Shown here one piece after another: positions 56,831 to 64,000 of a stretch of 64,000 nt of DNA. The position numbers and the translations under genes were made by a program. The notes below the pieces were generated by a model. That model did not search any database, was not told the DNA's origin, and saw only the letters and a program-made list of their open reading frames with translations. The stretch comes from CAYREX01 sp964423505 (GTDB lineage: Bacteria; Fermentibacterota; Fermentibacteria; Fermentibacterales; JCC-6), in NCBI GenBank assembly GCA_964423505.1, contig CAYREX010000001.1, positions 301,583 to 365,582 of the forward strand. The letters run 5' to 3'. Position 1 is the first letter of the stretch, and every line of letters begins with the position of its first letter.

Positions 56831-59587
56831 GTGAGAAGAAGCGCCTTTCTGCTGGTAGTCGGCGCGGCCTTTCTGGCCGTCCTTTGCTCATGCGTGACCG
56901 AGCCGCCGGTCGAGCCGGGCAGCGAGCCCACCTCGGAGCCGGTCATCGCTCCCAACGCGCTGGTGCTGGAGGAGATGGAGGGCCTGACCATCACCGGGGT
57001 CACGGATGACCAGGTCACCCTCACGTTCACCGGCAGCGTGCCCATGGTGAGCAGGGGTGGCTACGTCATAAGCTCGGCCTGCGTCGAAGGCTACTACGGG
57101 TTCCTCCGCAGGGTGGAGGACTACTCGGTGAGCGGCAACACCATGACCATCACCACCTCAGAGGCCAGGCTCACCGACGTCATAGAGCAGTGCGACGTCG
57201 ACACCACCTACCAGCTTACCCTGACCGACGGCCCCTCCGGGGCTTTCACCTGCGTCGAGTCGCTCGACGGCGTAACCGCCTCCGACTTCGGGATAGACCT
57301 CTCCGGCGTGGTCCTCTACGACGGAGAGATAGGCGGCGCGCACCTTCTCATCGAGATTCCCCACGGCTACATCGGCTTCGAGCCCGGGATCGACATCGGC
57401 ATAGACATAGAGGACTGGGAGATAGTCGAGTTCCACGCGATAGCCTCGGGCGACGTCTTCTTCGACTGCGACCTGCAGGCCTCCCTCACCGGCGACATCA
57501 ACTACAGCCGCGACACCACCCTGGCCACCTACAGCTGGACCTTCACCCAGTGGGTCGGATGGATACCGATAGTCGAGGTCGTCGAGCTGAGCTTCGTTGC
57601 GGGCTTCGACGTTGTCGGCTCCTCCGAGAACATCATCACCACCGGGTTCGACCACAGCGCCCACACGGCCGCCGGCGCCCAGTACTACTACGGCGAGTGG
57701 TCCACCATCTGGGAGCGCACGGTCGAGCAGAACGCCCACCCGACCACCTGGAGCAGCACCTCGGACATAGACGTCAGGGGCTACGTCATCCCGAGGGTCT
57801 CGGTTCTCTTCTACGGCATAGCCGGCCCCTACATCGAGGTGGAGCCCTACCTGGGCATCAGGGGCGAGTTCAACGCCGGCGGCGGCAGCCGCGGAGCGAG
57901 CGCCGCCCTGATGGAGATGCTGGACGGCTACCGCTACTGGTGGGAGCTCTACGCGGGCATAACCGGCCGGCTCGGCTTCGAGGTGACCATCCTCAGCTGG
58001 GAGCTGGTCGACTACTACGTCGACCTCTTCGACTGGCGCTGGATAATCGCCGAGGGCGAGGGTGGCGGCGGAGGCGTCGAGCCGCCGCTCACCTGCCTCG
58101 ACATCCAGGGTGAGGCGGAGACCTCCCCCTACCTGGGCCAGGAGGTCTGCGTGACCGGCGTAGTGACCGGCGGCGGAAACGACTACACCGCCGGGCCGGT
58201 GGCCGTCATGGCCGACCAGGCGGGTGGTCCATGGACCGGCCTCTTCCTGCACGGCTCCAACGTCGCCTCCCTGGAGAGGGGAGACAGCATCGTGGTCTCC
58301 GGGACCGTCTGCGAGACGGACGGCATGACCGGCCTCGACGACATCATGAGCGTCGAGGTGGTTACCGGAGACGTGCAGCTCCCCGACCCCATGCAGGTAA
58401 GGACCGACGACATCGCCCCGGGCAGCGACCCGGAGCGCTTCGAGGGCGTCCTGCTCACGCTCGCGGACGCGTTCGTGACCGAGGCGGGCGAGTACCAGCC
58501 CACGTACGTCGACGACGGCTCAGGCCCGGGCAGGATAGGCGACCGGGGTTACTACTCCTGGTCCCCCGAGGTTGGCGACACGGTCCATACGGCAACCGGG
58601 GTCCTCTTCGAGGGGAGCGAGTGGAGGCTGGAGCCCAGGGGTAACGACGACCTCGACATCTCCGAGTACTCCTCGGGTGGCGGCGGTGGCGGCGGTGGCG
58701 GCCCGGAGACCTACCCGGACAGCATTGCCGGGACCATCCCCACCGGCATCGACCCGTACGACGTATGCGTCCTCCCCGCAGGCGACTACGCCTACGTCAG
58801 CCGAAACAACTCCGACAGGGTCAGCATCCTGCGCCTGTCGGACATGAGCTACCAGGGCATGATAACCGTGGGGGACGAGCCGAGGGGCATCTGCCCCGGG
58901 GTCTCCGGCAACTTCGTCTACGTGGCCAACCACGACGCCGGGAGCGTCTCCGTCATAAACACCACCACCAACACCATCTACAGCACGGTGAGCGTCGGCG
59001 GGAACCCCACGGACCTCTGCGCCACCCAGGACGGCGGGCACATTTACGTTACCAGGAGCGAGTCGGGCGATGTTGCGGTCATGCGCACGTCCGACCACAG
59101 CGTCATCGCATCGGTGGACGTCGGCGACAGCCCCTGTGCCGTCGCCACCGCGGGCAACTACGCCTTCGTTGCCAACTACGGTAGCAACAACGTCTCGGTG
59201 ATAAGAACCACCGACCACTGCATGATAAGGACGATTGCCGTCGGCTCGCAGCCCTTCAGCGTCTGCGCCTCGCCGGATGGCGATTACGTCTACGTAGTCC
59301 GGAGCGGGACGGACAGGGTGAGCGTCATCCGCGTCTCCGACTTCACCGTGGTCGAGAGCGTCTCCGTCGGCCAGGACCCCAGGGGCATATGCGCCCTCGG
59401 ATCGGGCGGATACGTTTACGTCACAAGCTGTCTGACCGACAGGATATGGGTCATCGAGACGGAGGACAACTCCATAATCGCCACCATCGGCGTGGGGGAC
59501 TACCCATGGAGCATAGCCTCGGCCCCTGACGGCAGCGCCATCTACGTGGTGAACCACCGCGACGACAACGTGACCGTCCTTCGGTAG
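56831..59587 (+). CDS. Exported lipoprotein with OB-fold-like domain and YVTN beta-propeller
   Basis: 918 residues from GTG, GGGGGG upstream. The leader (MRRSAFLLVVGAAFLAVLCSC) has a lipobox-like end. The N-terminal ~400 residues are beta-rich and unrecognised. Residues ~420-610 resemble OB-fold exported domains (CLDIQGEAETSPYLGQEVCVTGVVTG, PERFEGVLLTLADAFV). A Gly-only linker of nine residues follows. The last ~290 residues are seven ~42-residue YVTN units (FVYVANHDAGSVSVINTTTN, YAFVANYGSNNVSVIRTTD), making a seven-bladed propeller. A surface binding role is likely. Confidence 0.8.
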   Translation: MRRSAFLLVVGAAFLAVLCSCVTEPPVEPGSEPTSEPVIAPNALVLEEMEGLTITGVTDDQVTLTFTGSVPMVSRGGYVISSACVEGYYGFLRRVEDYSVSGNTMTITTSEARLTDVIEQCDVDTTYQLTLTDGPSGAFTCVESLDGVTASDFGIDLSGVVLYDGEIGGAHLLIEIPHGYIGFEPGIDIGIDIEDWEIVEFHAIASGDVFFDCDLQASLTGDINYSRDTTLATYSWTFTQWVGWIPIVEVVELSFVAGFDVVGSSENIITTGFDHSAHTAAGAQYYYGEWSTIWERTVEQNAHPTTWSSTSDIDVRGYVIPRVSVLFYGIAGPYIEVEPYLGIRGEFNAGGGSRGASAALMEMLDGYRYWWELYAGITGRLGFEVTILSWELVDYYVDLFDWRWIIAEGEGGGGGVEPPLTCLDIQGEAETSPYLGQEVCVTGVVTGGGNDYTAGPVAVMADQAGGPWTGLFLHGSNVASLERGDSIVVSGTVCETDGMTGLDDIMSVEVVTGDVQLPDPMQVRTDDIAPGSDPERFEGVLLTLADAFVTEAGEYQPTYVDDGSGPGRIGDRGYYSWSPEVGDTVHTATGVLFEGSEWRLEPRGNDDLDISEYSSGGGGGGGGGPETYPDSIAGTIPTGIDPYDVCVLPAGDYAYVSRNNSDRVSILRLSDMSYQGMITVGDEPRGICPGVSGNFVYVANHDAGSVSVINTTTNTIYSTVSVGGNPTDLCATQDGGHIYVTRSESGDVAVMRTSDHSVIASVDVGDSPCAVATAGNYAFVANYGSNNVSVIRTTDHCMIRTIAVGSQPFSVCASPDGDYVYVVRSGTDRVSVIRVSDFTVVESVSVGQDPRGICALGSGGYVYVTSCLTDRIWVIETEDNSIIATIGVGDYPWSIASAPDGSAIYVVNHRDDNVTVLR

Positions 59588-59606
59588 GCGGGGGGAAAGC
59601 GGAGCG

Positions 59607-59638
59607 GGGCCCCGGGCACAGAGAGTCCGGGGCCCTTT
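59607..59638. terminator. Bidirectional terminator between convergent genes
   Basis: A nine-base stem GGGCCCCGG / CCGGGGCCC with an 11-base loop and TTTCC on the right, placed between the propeller-lipoprotein stop and the opposite-strand stop at 59642. Confidence 0.7.
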
Positions 59639-59641
59639 CCA

Positions 59642-60310
59642 TCACCCGCGGGAGGAGCTCATGTCGTAGTCGCTGCCGTAGGCCTCCAGCAGCTTGGTCG
59701 TCTTGAACACGTAAGAGTAGGAGGGGTTCATGGTGGTGGTCACCGACTTCACCATGCCGACGCCCGGCTTCCACCAGAAGTCCCAGGTGAGCGACTCCAG
59801 GCCGGTGAGCGACTCCCTCAGCTCCCTGTTGGAGCGCAGGGAGACGTAGACGCAGTCCTCGTACGTTCCCGACGGGGTCTCGACCGTGGCGTCCGTCGCG
59901 TGCACGGTGGCGTGCACCAGGATGTTCCGGTCGAACCTCGACACGGTCACCCAGGCGTCGCCCTCGGAGAGGTCCGACCGCTGCAGGTAAATCTCCCCGA
60001 CCGGGCTGCCCTGGTCCCTGTATGCGGTCAGCCCTCCGCCGTCCGGAGAGAGGTAGTAGGTGAAGCTGGCCATGCTCGTCTCCATGACCTTCACCACCTC
60101 GTAGCGCTCCGAGCCCCAGGGGCCCGTCAGGCGCGAGTTCACGACGGTGATAAGCCGGTCCGTGCCGGAGTCGACCACGGTCATCCCGAACCGCTCCATC
60201 GACTCGACCTCGTGGCGCCACCAGTTTCCCTCCTCGAGGGGCATGTAGCCGGGCTCGCCGCATCCGGCACCAATGAGCGCGAGGAAGGCCGCAGCTGTTA
60301 TCTTTCGCAG
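59642..60310 (-). CDS. Lipoprotein of unknown function
   Basis: 222 residues if read from CTG 60310, giving a textbook lipoprotein leader MRKITAAAFLALIGAGC with AAAGG eight bases upstream. In-frame ATGs further left (60367, 60424) would lie at or before the probable promoter TATATT (60341-60346) and bury the signal. The mature part is a beta-rich domain (GNWWRHEVESMERFGMTVVDSG, TYEDCVYVSLRSN, FWWKPGVGMVKS), similar to many small 'DUF' lipoproteins with a lipocalin-like fold. Divergent from the next gene. Confidence 0.65.
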   Translation of the reverse strand: MRKITAAAFLALIGAGCGEPGYMPLEEGNWWRHEVESMERFGMTVVDSGTDRLITVVNSRLTGPWGSERYEVVKVMETSMASFTYYLSPDGGGLTAYRDQGSPVGEIYLQRSDLSEGDAWVTVSRFDRNILVHATVHATDATVETPSGTYEDCVYVSLRSNRELRESLTGLESLTWDFWWKPGVGMVKSVTTTMNPSYSYVFKTTKLLEAYGSDYDMSSSRG

Positions 60311-60409
60311 GGTATCCGCCTTTCTCCGGCCGGTGCTCCTAATATACTGACCGGCCGGGTCGGTCATCGGGACGGTCCTCCGGCCGGTCCGTCCCCGGAA
60401 GGAAACGGC

Positions 60410-61513
60410 ATGGGTCGATCTCACCTGAACACGACTCTGGCTGCCGCGCTTACGGTCATCGCCTCCTGCGGCGCACCGCCGGACGAGGCCCCCGCCGGGG
60501 GGACAGAGGAGACGATGCTCCTGACCCCGATCCTATCCATAGGCATGGAGCAAGGAGACTCCTGCTACGTCTTCGGTGACGTCGCGGACGCCTGCATCGG
60601 TCCGGACGGAAGCGTATACGTCCTCGACGGCATCAGCCTGACGGTAACCCGGTACGCCCCGGACGGTTCCTTCGAGGACAGATCGGGCGGGCCGGGGGAG
60701 GGCCCGGGCGAGTACGGCTCCCCGTCCGGAATGACCGTCCTCGAAGACGGCAGGATAGCGGTGAGCGATCAGATGCTCTCCAGGGTCACCTTCCTCCTGC
60801 CCGACCTGACCGTTGACACCACCGTCACCGGCTACTCCCCCTGGGCGCCGGAGCGCATCGAGGCATACGGCGACGGTTCGTTCATGGGCACCCACCGCAC
60901 CTTCGACAGGGAGAGATCCCTCTACGGGCACGTCATAGCGGTATGGAGCGACTCCACCGCCCCGGACCGGGTGGTCTACAGCCGCGTCACCGGGTTCAGC
61001 CCGGCGAGGCTCCGCGAATCCACCCGGGCCACGCTTGCAGCTTTCACGGCCGACAGGGATGGGACCGTGTTCATCGCCCCGGTCTCCGAGACGGAGTTCC
61101 GGGTGACGGCGCTCGGACCATCGGGCGATACGCTCTACGTCATCGAGGAGGAGAGGGAGCCCCGGGAGCGTCCGGAGGAGGAGATCGAGGAGGAGAGGCA
61201 GGCCATGCGGGAGCAGCTGGGTAGGGAGGGCGCGCCCCCGGATCTGCAGTGGGAGCCGGCCCCGATGAGGTCGATGATAACCATGGCGGGCCTGGGGGCG
61301 GACAGCCTCGGCAGGCTCTGGGTCAGGGACGGCAGGGAGACCTTCCCGGTGTTCGACGTCTACGCCGCTGGCGAGCACCTGTTCAGGGCGGCGGCCGACA
61401 CCGCAGCCCTGGGCGACGGCTGGACGAGGGTCGACGTCTCCCCCGGTGGCATAGTGGCATGGGAGACCGACCCGGAGCTCTACCCGGTGGTCCACGTCCT
61501 GTCGGTCGAGTGA
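60410..61513 (+). CDS. Exported lipoprotein, 6-bladed-propeller-like
   Basis: 367 residues from ATG 60410 with GGAAGGAAA upstream. The signal ends in lipobox VIASC. Blades resemble NHL/6-bladed beta-propellers: ACIGPDGSVYVLDGISLTVTRY, then SFEDRSGGPGEGPGEYGSP, MTVLEDGRIAVSDQML, a motif common in Bacteroidetes-type lipoproteins. A charged helix (EEEREPRERPEEEIEEERQ) is inserted near residue 250. Function unknown, likely binding at the outer or inner membrane surface. Confidence 0.72.
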   Translation: MGRSHLNTTLAAALTVIASCGAPPDEAPAGGTEETMLLTPILSIGMEQGDSCYVFGDVADACIGPDGSVYVLDGISLTVTRYAPDGSFEDRSGGPGEGPGEYGSPSGMTVLEDGRIAVSDQMLSRVTFLLPDLTVDTTVTGYSPWAPERIEAYGDGSFMGTHRTFDRERSLYGHVIAVWSDSTAPDRVVYSRVTGFSPARLRESTRATLAAFTADRDGTVFIAPVSETEFRVTALGPSGDTLYVIEEEREPRERPEEEIEEERQAMREQLGREGAPPDLQWEPAPMRSMITMAGLGADSLGRLWVRDGRETFPVFDVYAAGEHLFRAAADTAALGDGWTRVDVSPGGIVAWETDPELYPVVHVLSVE

Positions 61514-61533
61514 CGGCCGGACGCTCCCGCCCG

Positions 61534-62115
61534 ATGGCCATCCTCGACTATCTCACCGCGCCGTGCCCCAAGGGTCGCGCCGGACTCGTCCCCAGGGCTG
61601 CGCTCCTTCTCTTCCTTGCGGTCTGGGGCATCCGTTTCGTGCTCTCACCCATCGAGCAGAATTACCCCGGCAGGTCCTTCATGCACCTTGTGAACCTCCC
61701 CTTCCACGAGGCCGGCCATGTCCTCGCCCGGCCCCTGCCGCCGGTCGTCACCTCACTGGGCGGCACCCTCGGGCAGCTTGCCATGCCGCTCATCTGCATG
61801 CTGGTGCTCCTGTTCCGCACCCGGGACCCGTTCGGAGCCTCAGTGGCCCTGTGGTGGCTGGGCGAGAGCCACATCGACGTGGCGCCCTACGTGAACGACG
61901 CCGCATCGCTGACGATGCCCCTGCTGGGGGGCAATACCGGCTACTCCTCCCCCTACGGCTTCCACGACTGGCAGCTCATACTTACCGAGACCGGCCTTCT
62001 GGAGCACTACCGCACCATCGCGCTGCTCTTCCACTGGACGGGATCGCTGCTCATCCTGCTCGCCGTCGCATGGGGGACAGCGGTTCTGGTCAGGGGATTC
62101 AGGACCGCCGAATAG
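61534..62115 (+). CDS. Small M50-like membrane metalloprotease
   Basis: 193 residues, about five helices. LPFHEAGHVLARP (His58, Glu59, His62) is the HExxH zinc motif close to the first long helix, as in site-2-type proteases. The usual second motif (NxxPxxxLDG) is not recognisable, so it may be a diverged or non-proteolytic relative. ATG 61534 is taken; a GTG at 61510 overlapping the upstream stop (GTGA) would add eight residues. Directly follows a propeller lipoprotein. Confidence 0.65.
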   Translation: MAILDYLTAPCPKGRAGLVPRAALLLFLAVWGIRFVLSPIEQNYPGRSFMHLVNLPFHEAGHVLARPLPPVVTSLGGTLGQLAMPLICMLVLLFRTRDPFGASVALWWLGESHIDVAPYVNDAASLTMPLLGGNTGYSSPYGFHDWQLILTETGLLEHYRTIALLFHWTGSLLILLAVAWGTAVLVRGFRTAE

Positions 62116-62171
62116 CGGGTTTTCAGACGGGCGAGGGCAGCTTATCTTCCCGGCAGAGGTATGTCAGGCCC

Positions 62172-62208
62172 GCGGGGCCACCCAGCCTTCGAGGTTGGGT
62201 GGGTCCGC
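62172..62208 (+). terminator. Strong stem-loop between the protease and symporter genes
   Basis: CCACCCAGCC and GGTTGGGTGG make a ten-base stem (one G-U) around TTCGA, extended by GCGG/CCGC, then CTTTCG. It could end the upstream operon or be a leader structure of the symporter, and it argues against a symporter start at 62161, which would lie before the hairpin. Confidence 0.55.
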
Positions 62209-62229
62209 CTTTCGACGTTACGGGGGCGC

Positions 62230-63834
62230 ATGCAGCTCGCGGTAGTGCTCGGCTACATGCTCGTGCTGGTCTTCGCCGGTATCTGGGCCTCAGGCCGGGC
62301 GAAGAGGAGCGCGGAGGACTACTTCCTCGCCTCCCGGTCCCTCGGACCGGCAGTCACGGTATTCACCCTGGCGGCCACCAACTTCAGCGCCTTCACGGTC
62401 TTCGGCTTCAGCGGACAGGGCTGGAGCACAGGCTACGCCTTCTACCCGGTGATGGCCTTCGGCACCGGCTTCATGGCGCTGGCCTTCTACATCGTGGGCA
62501 GGCCCGTCTACCGTCTCGGGAGAGAGCAGAGCCTGCTGACCCCGCCAGAGCTCATCCAGAGGCGCTTCCGCAGCAGACCGCTGAGCCTGCTGGTCCTGCT
62601 GACGATGGTAGCGTTCACCCTTCCGTACCTCGCCATGCAGCCCATGGCGGCCGGTTACGTCCTGGAGAACCTCCTGGGCATCCCCTACAGGCTCGGTGCC
62701 ACGGCCGTTGTCCTGGTCCTTCTGGCCTACATGCTCAAAGGCGGGATGAGAGGCGTGGTGATAACCGACGTGCTGCAGGGCGGCGCAATGCTCGTGCTGC
62801 TTCTCACGGCGCTTTTCGTTGTCGCCGGCAGGGCCGGGGGGCTCTCCGCCGCGGGCTCGGCGGCAGCCTCCTCCTTTCCCGGCCTCTTCACAGCGAAGGG
62901 CGTGTACGCTCCGGGCGTACTGCTCGGCTACATCGCGCTCTGGTTCTGGGCGGACCCCATGTTCCCCCAGCTCTTCCAGCGGTTCTACGCGGCGGGGAGC
63001 GAGCGCTCCCTGGGCTTCTCCATGTCCCTCTACCCGGTGATCACCGGAGTCCTCTTCCTCCTGCCCGTGGCACTCGGGGTCCTGTCCAGGCTGTGGCTCC
63101 CCGAGCTGCCCCCCGACTCCTCGGACCAGGTATTGCCCATGCTCCTCAGCAGGGCCTGCCCCGGCGTTCTCGAGGCATTGGTGCTCACCGCTGGGCTGGC
63201 CGCCCTGATGTCCACACTCGATTCCCAGCTACTGACCCTCTCCTCGATGCTCGCCAGGGACCTCGTCGAGCCTCTAACGGGCAGGAGAGCACCCTGGTGG
63301 ACCGGCAAGATCATCGTTCTCGCACTGGGCGCCGCTGGTCTCGCCCTCTCCTTCGACCCGCCGGCAACGTTCCTTGCGCTTGCCACCCAGGCCTTCACCG
63401 GCCTGGCAGTCCTCTTCCCGGTCTATATCGCCGCCCTCTACTGGGGGGGGGCCACCGCCGCAGGGGGGGTCTCGGCCGTTCTGGCCGGCCTGGCGGTGAC
63501 CCTCCTCCACCATCTCGGGGTGTTGAGATTCCCGGGAGTACTTCCCGTAGTTCCCGCCGTAGCGGCCTCGACGGCGGCTCTGGTCCTGGTCAGCCTGCTG
63601 GGAGGCAGGCGCACCAAGAGCCTCACCCGATGGCGCTCCGGCAGCATGCCGCTGCGATGGACCCTTCTCTTCTCGCTGTTCGTACTGCTGGGAAGCGGTC
63701 TCCTGCTCAGATGGGTCCCCGACACCCTGGTCCTGGGCATGCCCTGGTGGGTCTGGGGCTGCCTGGCACTATGCATACTGCTCGGCCTAGCCTTCAGCCG
63801 GTTCGTCAGAAAGGTCTGGCAGCCGGAGGACTGA
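62230..63834 (+). CDS. Sodium/solute symporter (SSS family)
   Basis: 534 residues from ATG 62230 (GGGGGCGC upstream), with ~13 helices. Family segments: ASGRAKRSAEDYFLASRSLGP (after helix 1), FTLAATNFSAFTVFGFSGQGW, and ALMSTLDSQLLTLSSMLARDL, the last holding the conserved Ser/Asp of the Na2 site. It imports a solute (sugar, amino acid, organic acid or vitamin) with Na+. A Na+ gradient from the methylmalonyl-CoA decarboxylase could drive it. Substrate not predictable. Confidence 0.87.
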   Translation: MQLAVVLGYMLVLVFAGIWASGRAKRSAEDYFLASRSLGPAVTVFTLAATNFSAFTVFGFSGQGWSTGYAFYPVMAFGTGFMALAFYIVGRPVYRLGREQSLLTPPELIQRRFRSRPLSLLVLLTMVAFTLPYLAMQPMAAGYVLENLLGIPYRLGATAVVLVLLAYMLKGGMRGVVITDVLQGGAMLVLLLTALFVVAGRAGGLSAAGSAAASSFPGLFTAKGVYAPGVLLGYIALWFWADPMFPQLFQRFYAAGSERSLGFSMSLYPVITGVLFLLPVALGVLSRLWLPELPPDSSDQVLPMLLSRACPGVLEALVLTAGLAALMSTLDSQLLTLSSMLARDLVEPLTGRRAPWWTGKIIVLALGAAGLALSFDPPATFLALATQAFTGLAVLFPVYIAALYWGGATAAGGVSAVLAGLAVTLLHHLGVLRFPGVLPVVPAVAASTAALVLVSLLGGRRTKSLTRWRSGSMPLRWTLLFSLFVLLGSGLLLRWVPDTLVLGMPWWVWGCLALCILLGLAFSRFVRKVWQPED

Positions 63835-64000
63835 CGCAACTCCGGGGTCGGAGCAGAAGTTGCATGAATGAGTTTGTGTGGTAGGCTGGTACGCCGGACT
63901 CCGGTCCAGTCGAACTCGCTCCAGGGAAACCTGGTAATCGGCGATCACTGGGAGAGGCAGGTTGTGACGGAGAGGGGGCTCAGACAGATCCGCACTTCAA
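63835..64000. other. Right edge: possible REP-type terminus and small hairpins
   Basis: No gene. GGGGTCGG at 63844-63851 resembles the end of the element at 39071. GCAACT and AGTTGC flank it as a short inverted repeat, and CCAGGGAAACCTGG forms a small hairpin further right. Too little sequence to decide what lies beyond. Confidence 0.3.

Overview
The window is a GC-rich stretch of bacterial chromosome carrying about 52 protein genes, one tRNA gene and a small tRNA-associated island. Many genes encode Sec- or lipoprotein-type exported proteins, and there are candidate outer-membrane and C-terminally sorted proteins, so the organism is most likely a Gram-negative (diderm) anaerobe. Anaerobic, fermentative metabolism is suggested by a Na+-pumping methylmalonyl-CoA decarboxylase set, a hydrogenase-regulator-like ACT protein, abundant ferredoxin domains and a NifX-like protein. 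FlgD-like C-terminal domains, FG-GAP and YVTN propellers, and heavy use of AGG (Arg) and ATA (Ile) despite high GC recall uncultured lineages around the FCB group (for example Fermentibacterota-like genomes). That placement is an inference and of low confidence.

Region by region. 1-6381 (minus strand): a tightly coupled operon encoding four exported ferredoxin-like proteins (about ten predicted [4Fe-4S] sites), a beta-rich exported protein, a UreH/DsbD-like membrane protein, a zinc-ribbon/propeller protein and a NYN-domain protein. This is the most unusual system in the window. 6475-9671: an endonuclease III-like glycosylase running into tRNA-Ser(CGA), then an island bounded by a 37-nt direct repeat. 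The island holds a truncated nucleotidyltransferase, a winged-helix protein, a palindromic operator and an IS91-type transposase remnant. 9672-14465: secreted propeller-like proteins. 14561-19294: a sulfotransferase, a TM1266-like ACT protein, a GH51 arabinofuranosidase and a small lipoprotein. 19291-26524 (minus): a SpoU methyltransferase and a sugar-nucleotide epimerase downstream of a complete methylmalonyl-CoA decarboxylase/epimerase/MeaB/B12-subunit operon. 26679-31235 (plus): a YbjN-like protein, a PRPP synthetase and a 1005-residue GNAT fusion. 31219-45131 (mostly minus): two tandem paralogues ending in TWGSIKAEF, then TadA, M24 peptidase, nitroreductase, Hsp20, TldD/TldE, a phosphohexomutase and an LPG-synthase-like membrane protein. 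A plus-strand papain-like protease and a REP-like element sit within this block. 45201-49511 (minus): hybrid histidine kinase, EamA transporter, TMEM175-like channel. 49783-56701 (plus): GNAT, ornithine-racemase-like enzyme, NifX-like protein, ABC-class ATPase, HEAT-repeat protein. 56831-63834: exported propeller lipoproteins, a small HEAGH membrane protease and a sodium/solute symporter.

How parts fit together. The MmdA/biotin carrier/gamma/beta set would decarboxylate methylmalonyl-CoA and export Na+. The epimerase and the B12-binding mutase subunit with MeaB feed it, and the SSS symporter could use the Na+ gradient. The exported ferredoxins, the beta-rich exported protein and the DsbD-like membrane protein may form a route for electrons out of the cytoplasm; this is inference. 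Two kinds of exported-protein C-terminus recur: FlgD-like Ig domains (three proteins) and a short TWGxIK tail (four proteins), which suggests two surface-targeting routes. Most operon genes overlap by 4 nt (ATGA, GTGA or possibly CTGA), pointing to strong translational coupling.
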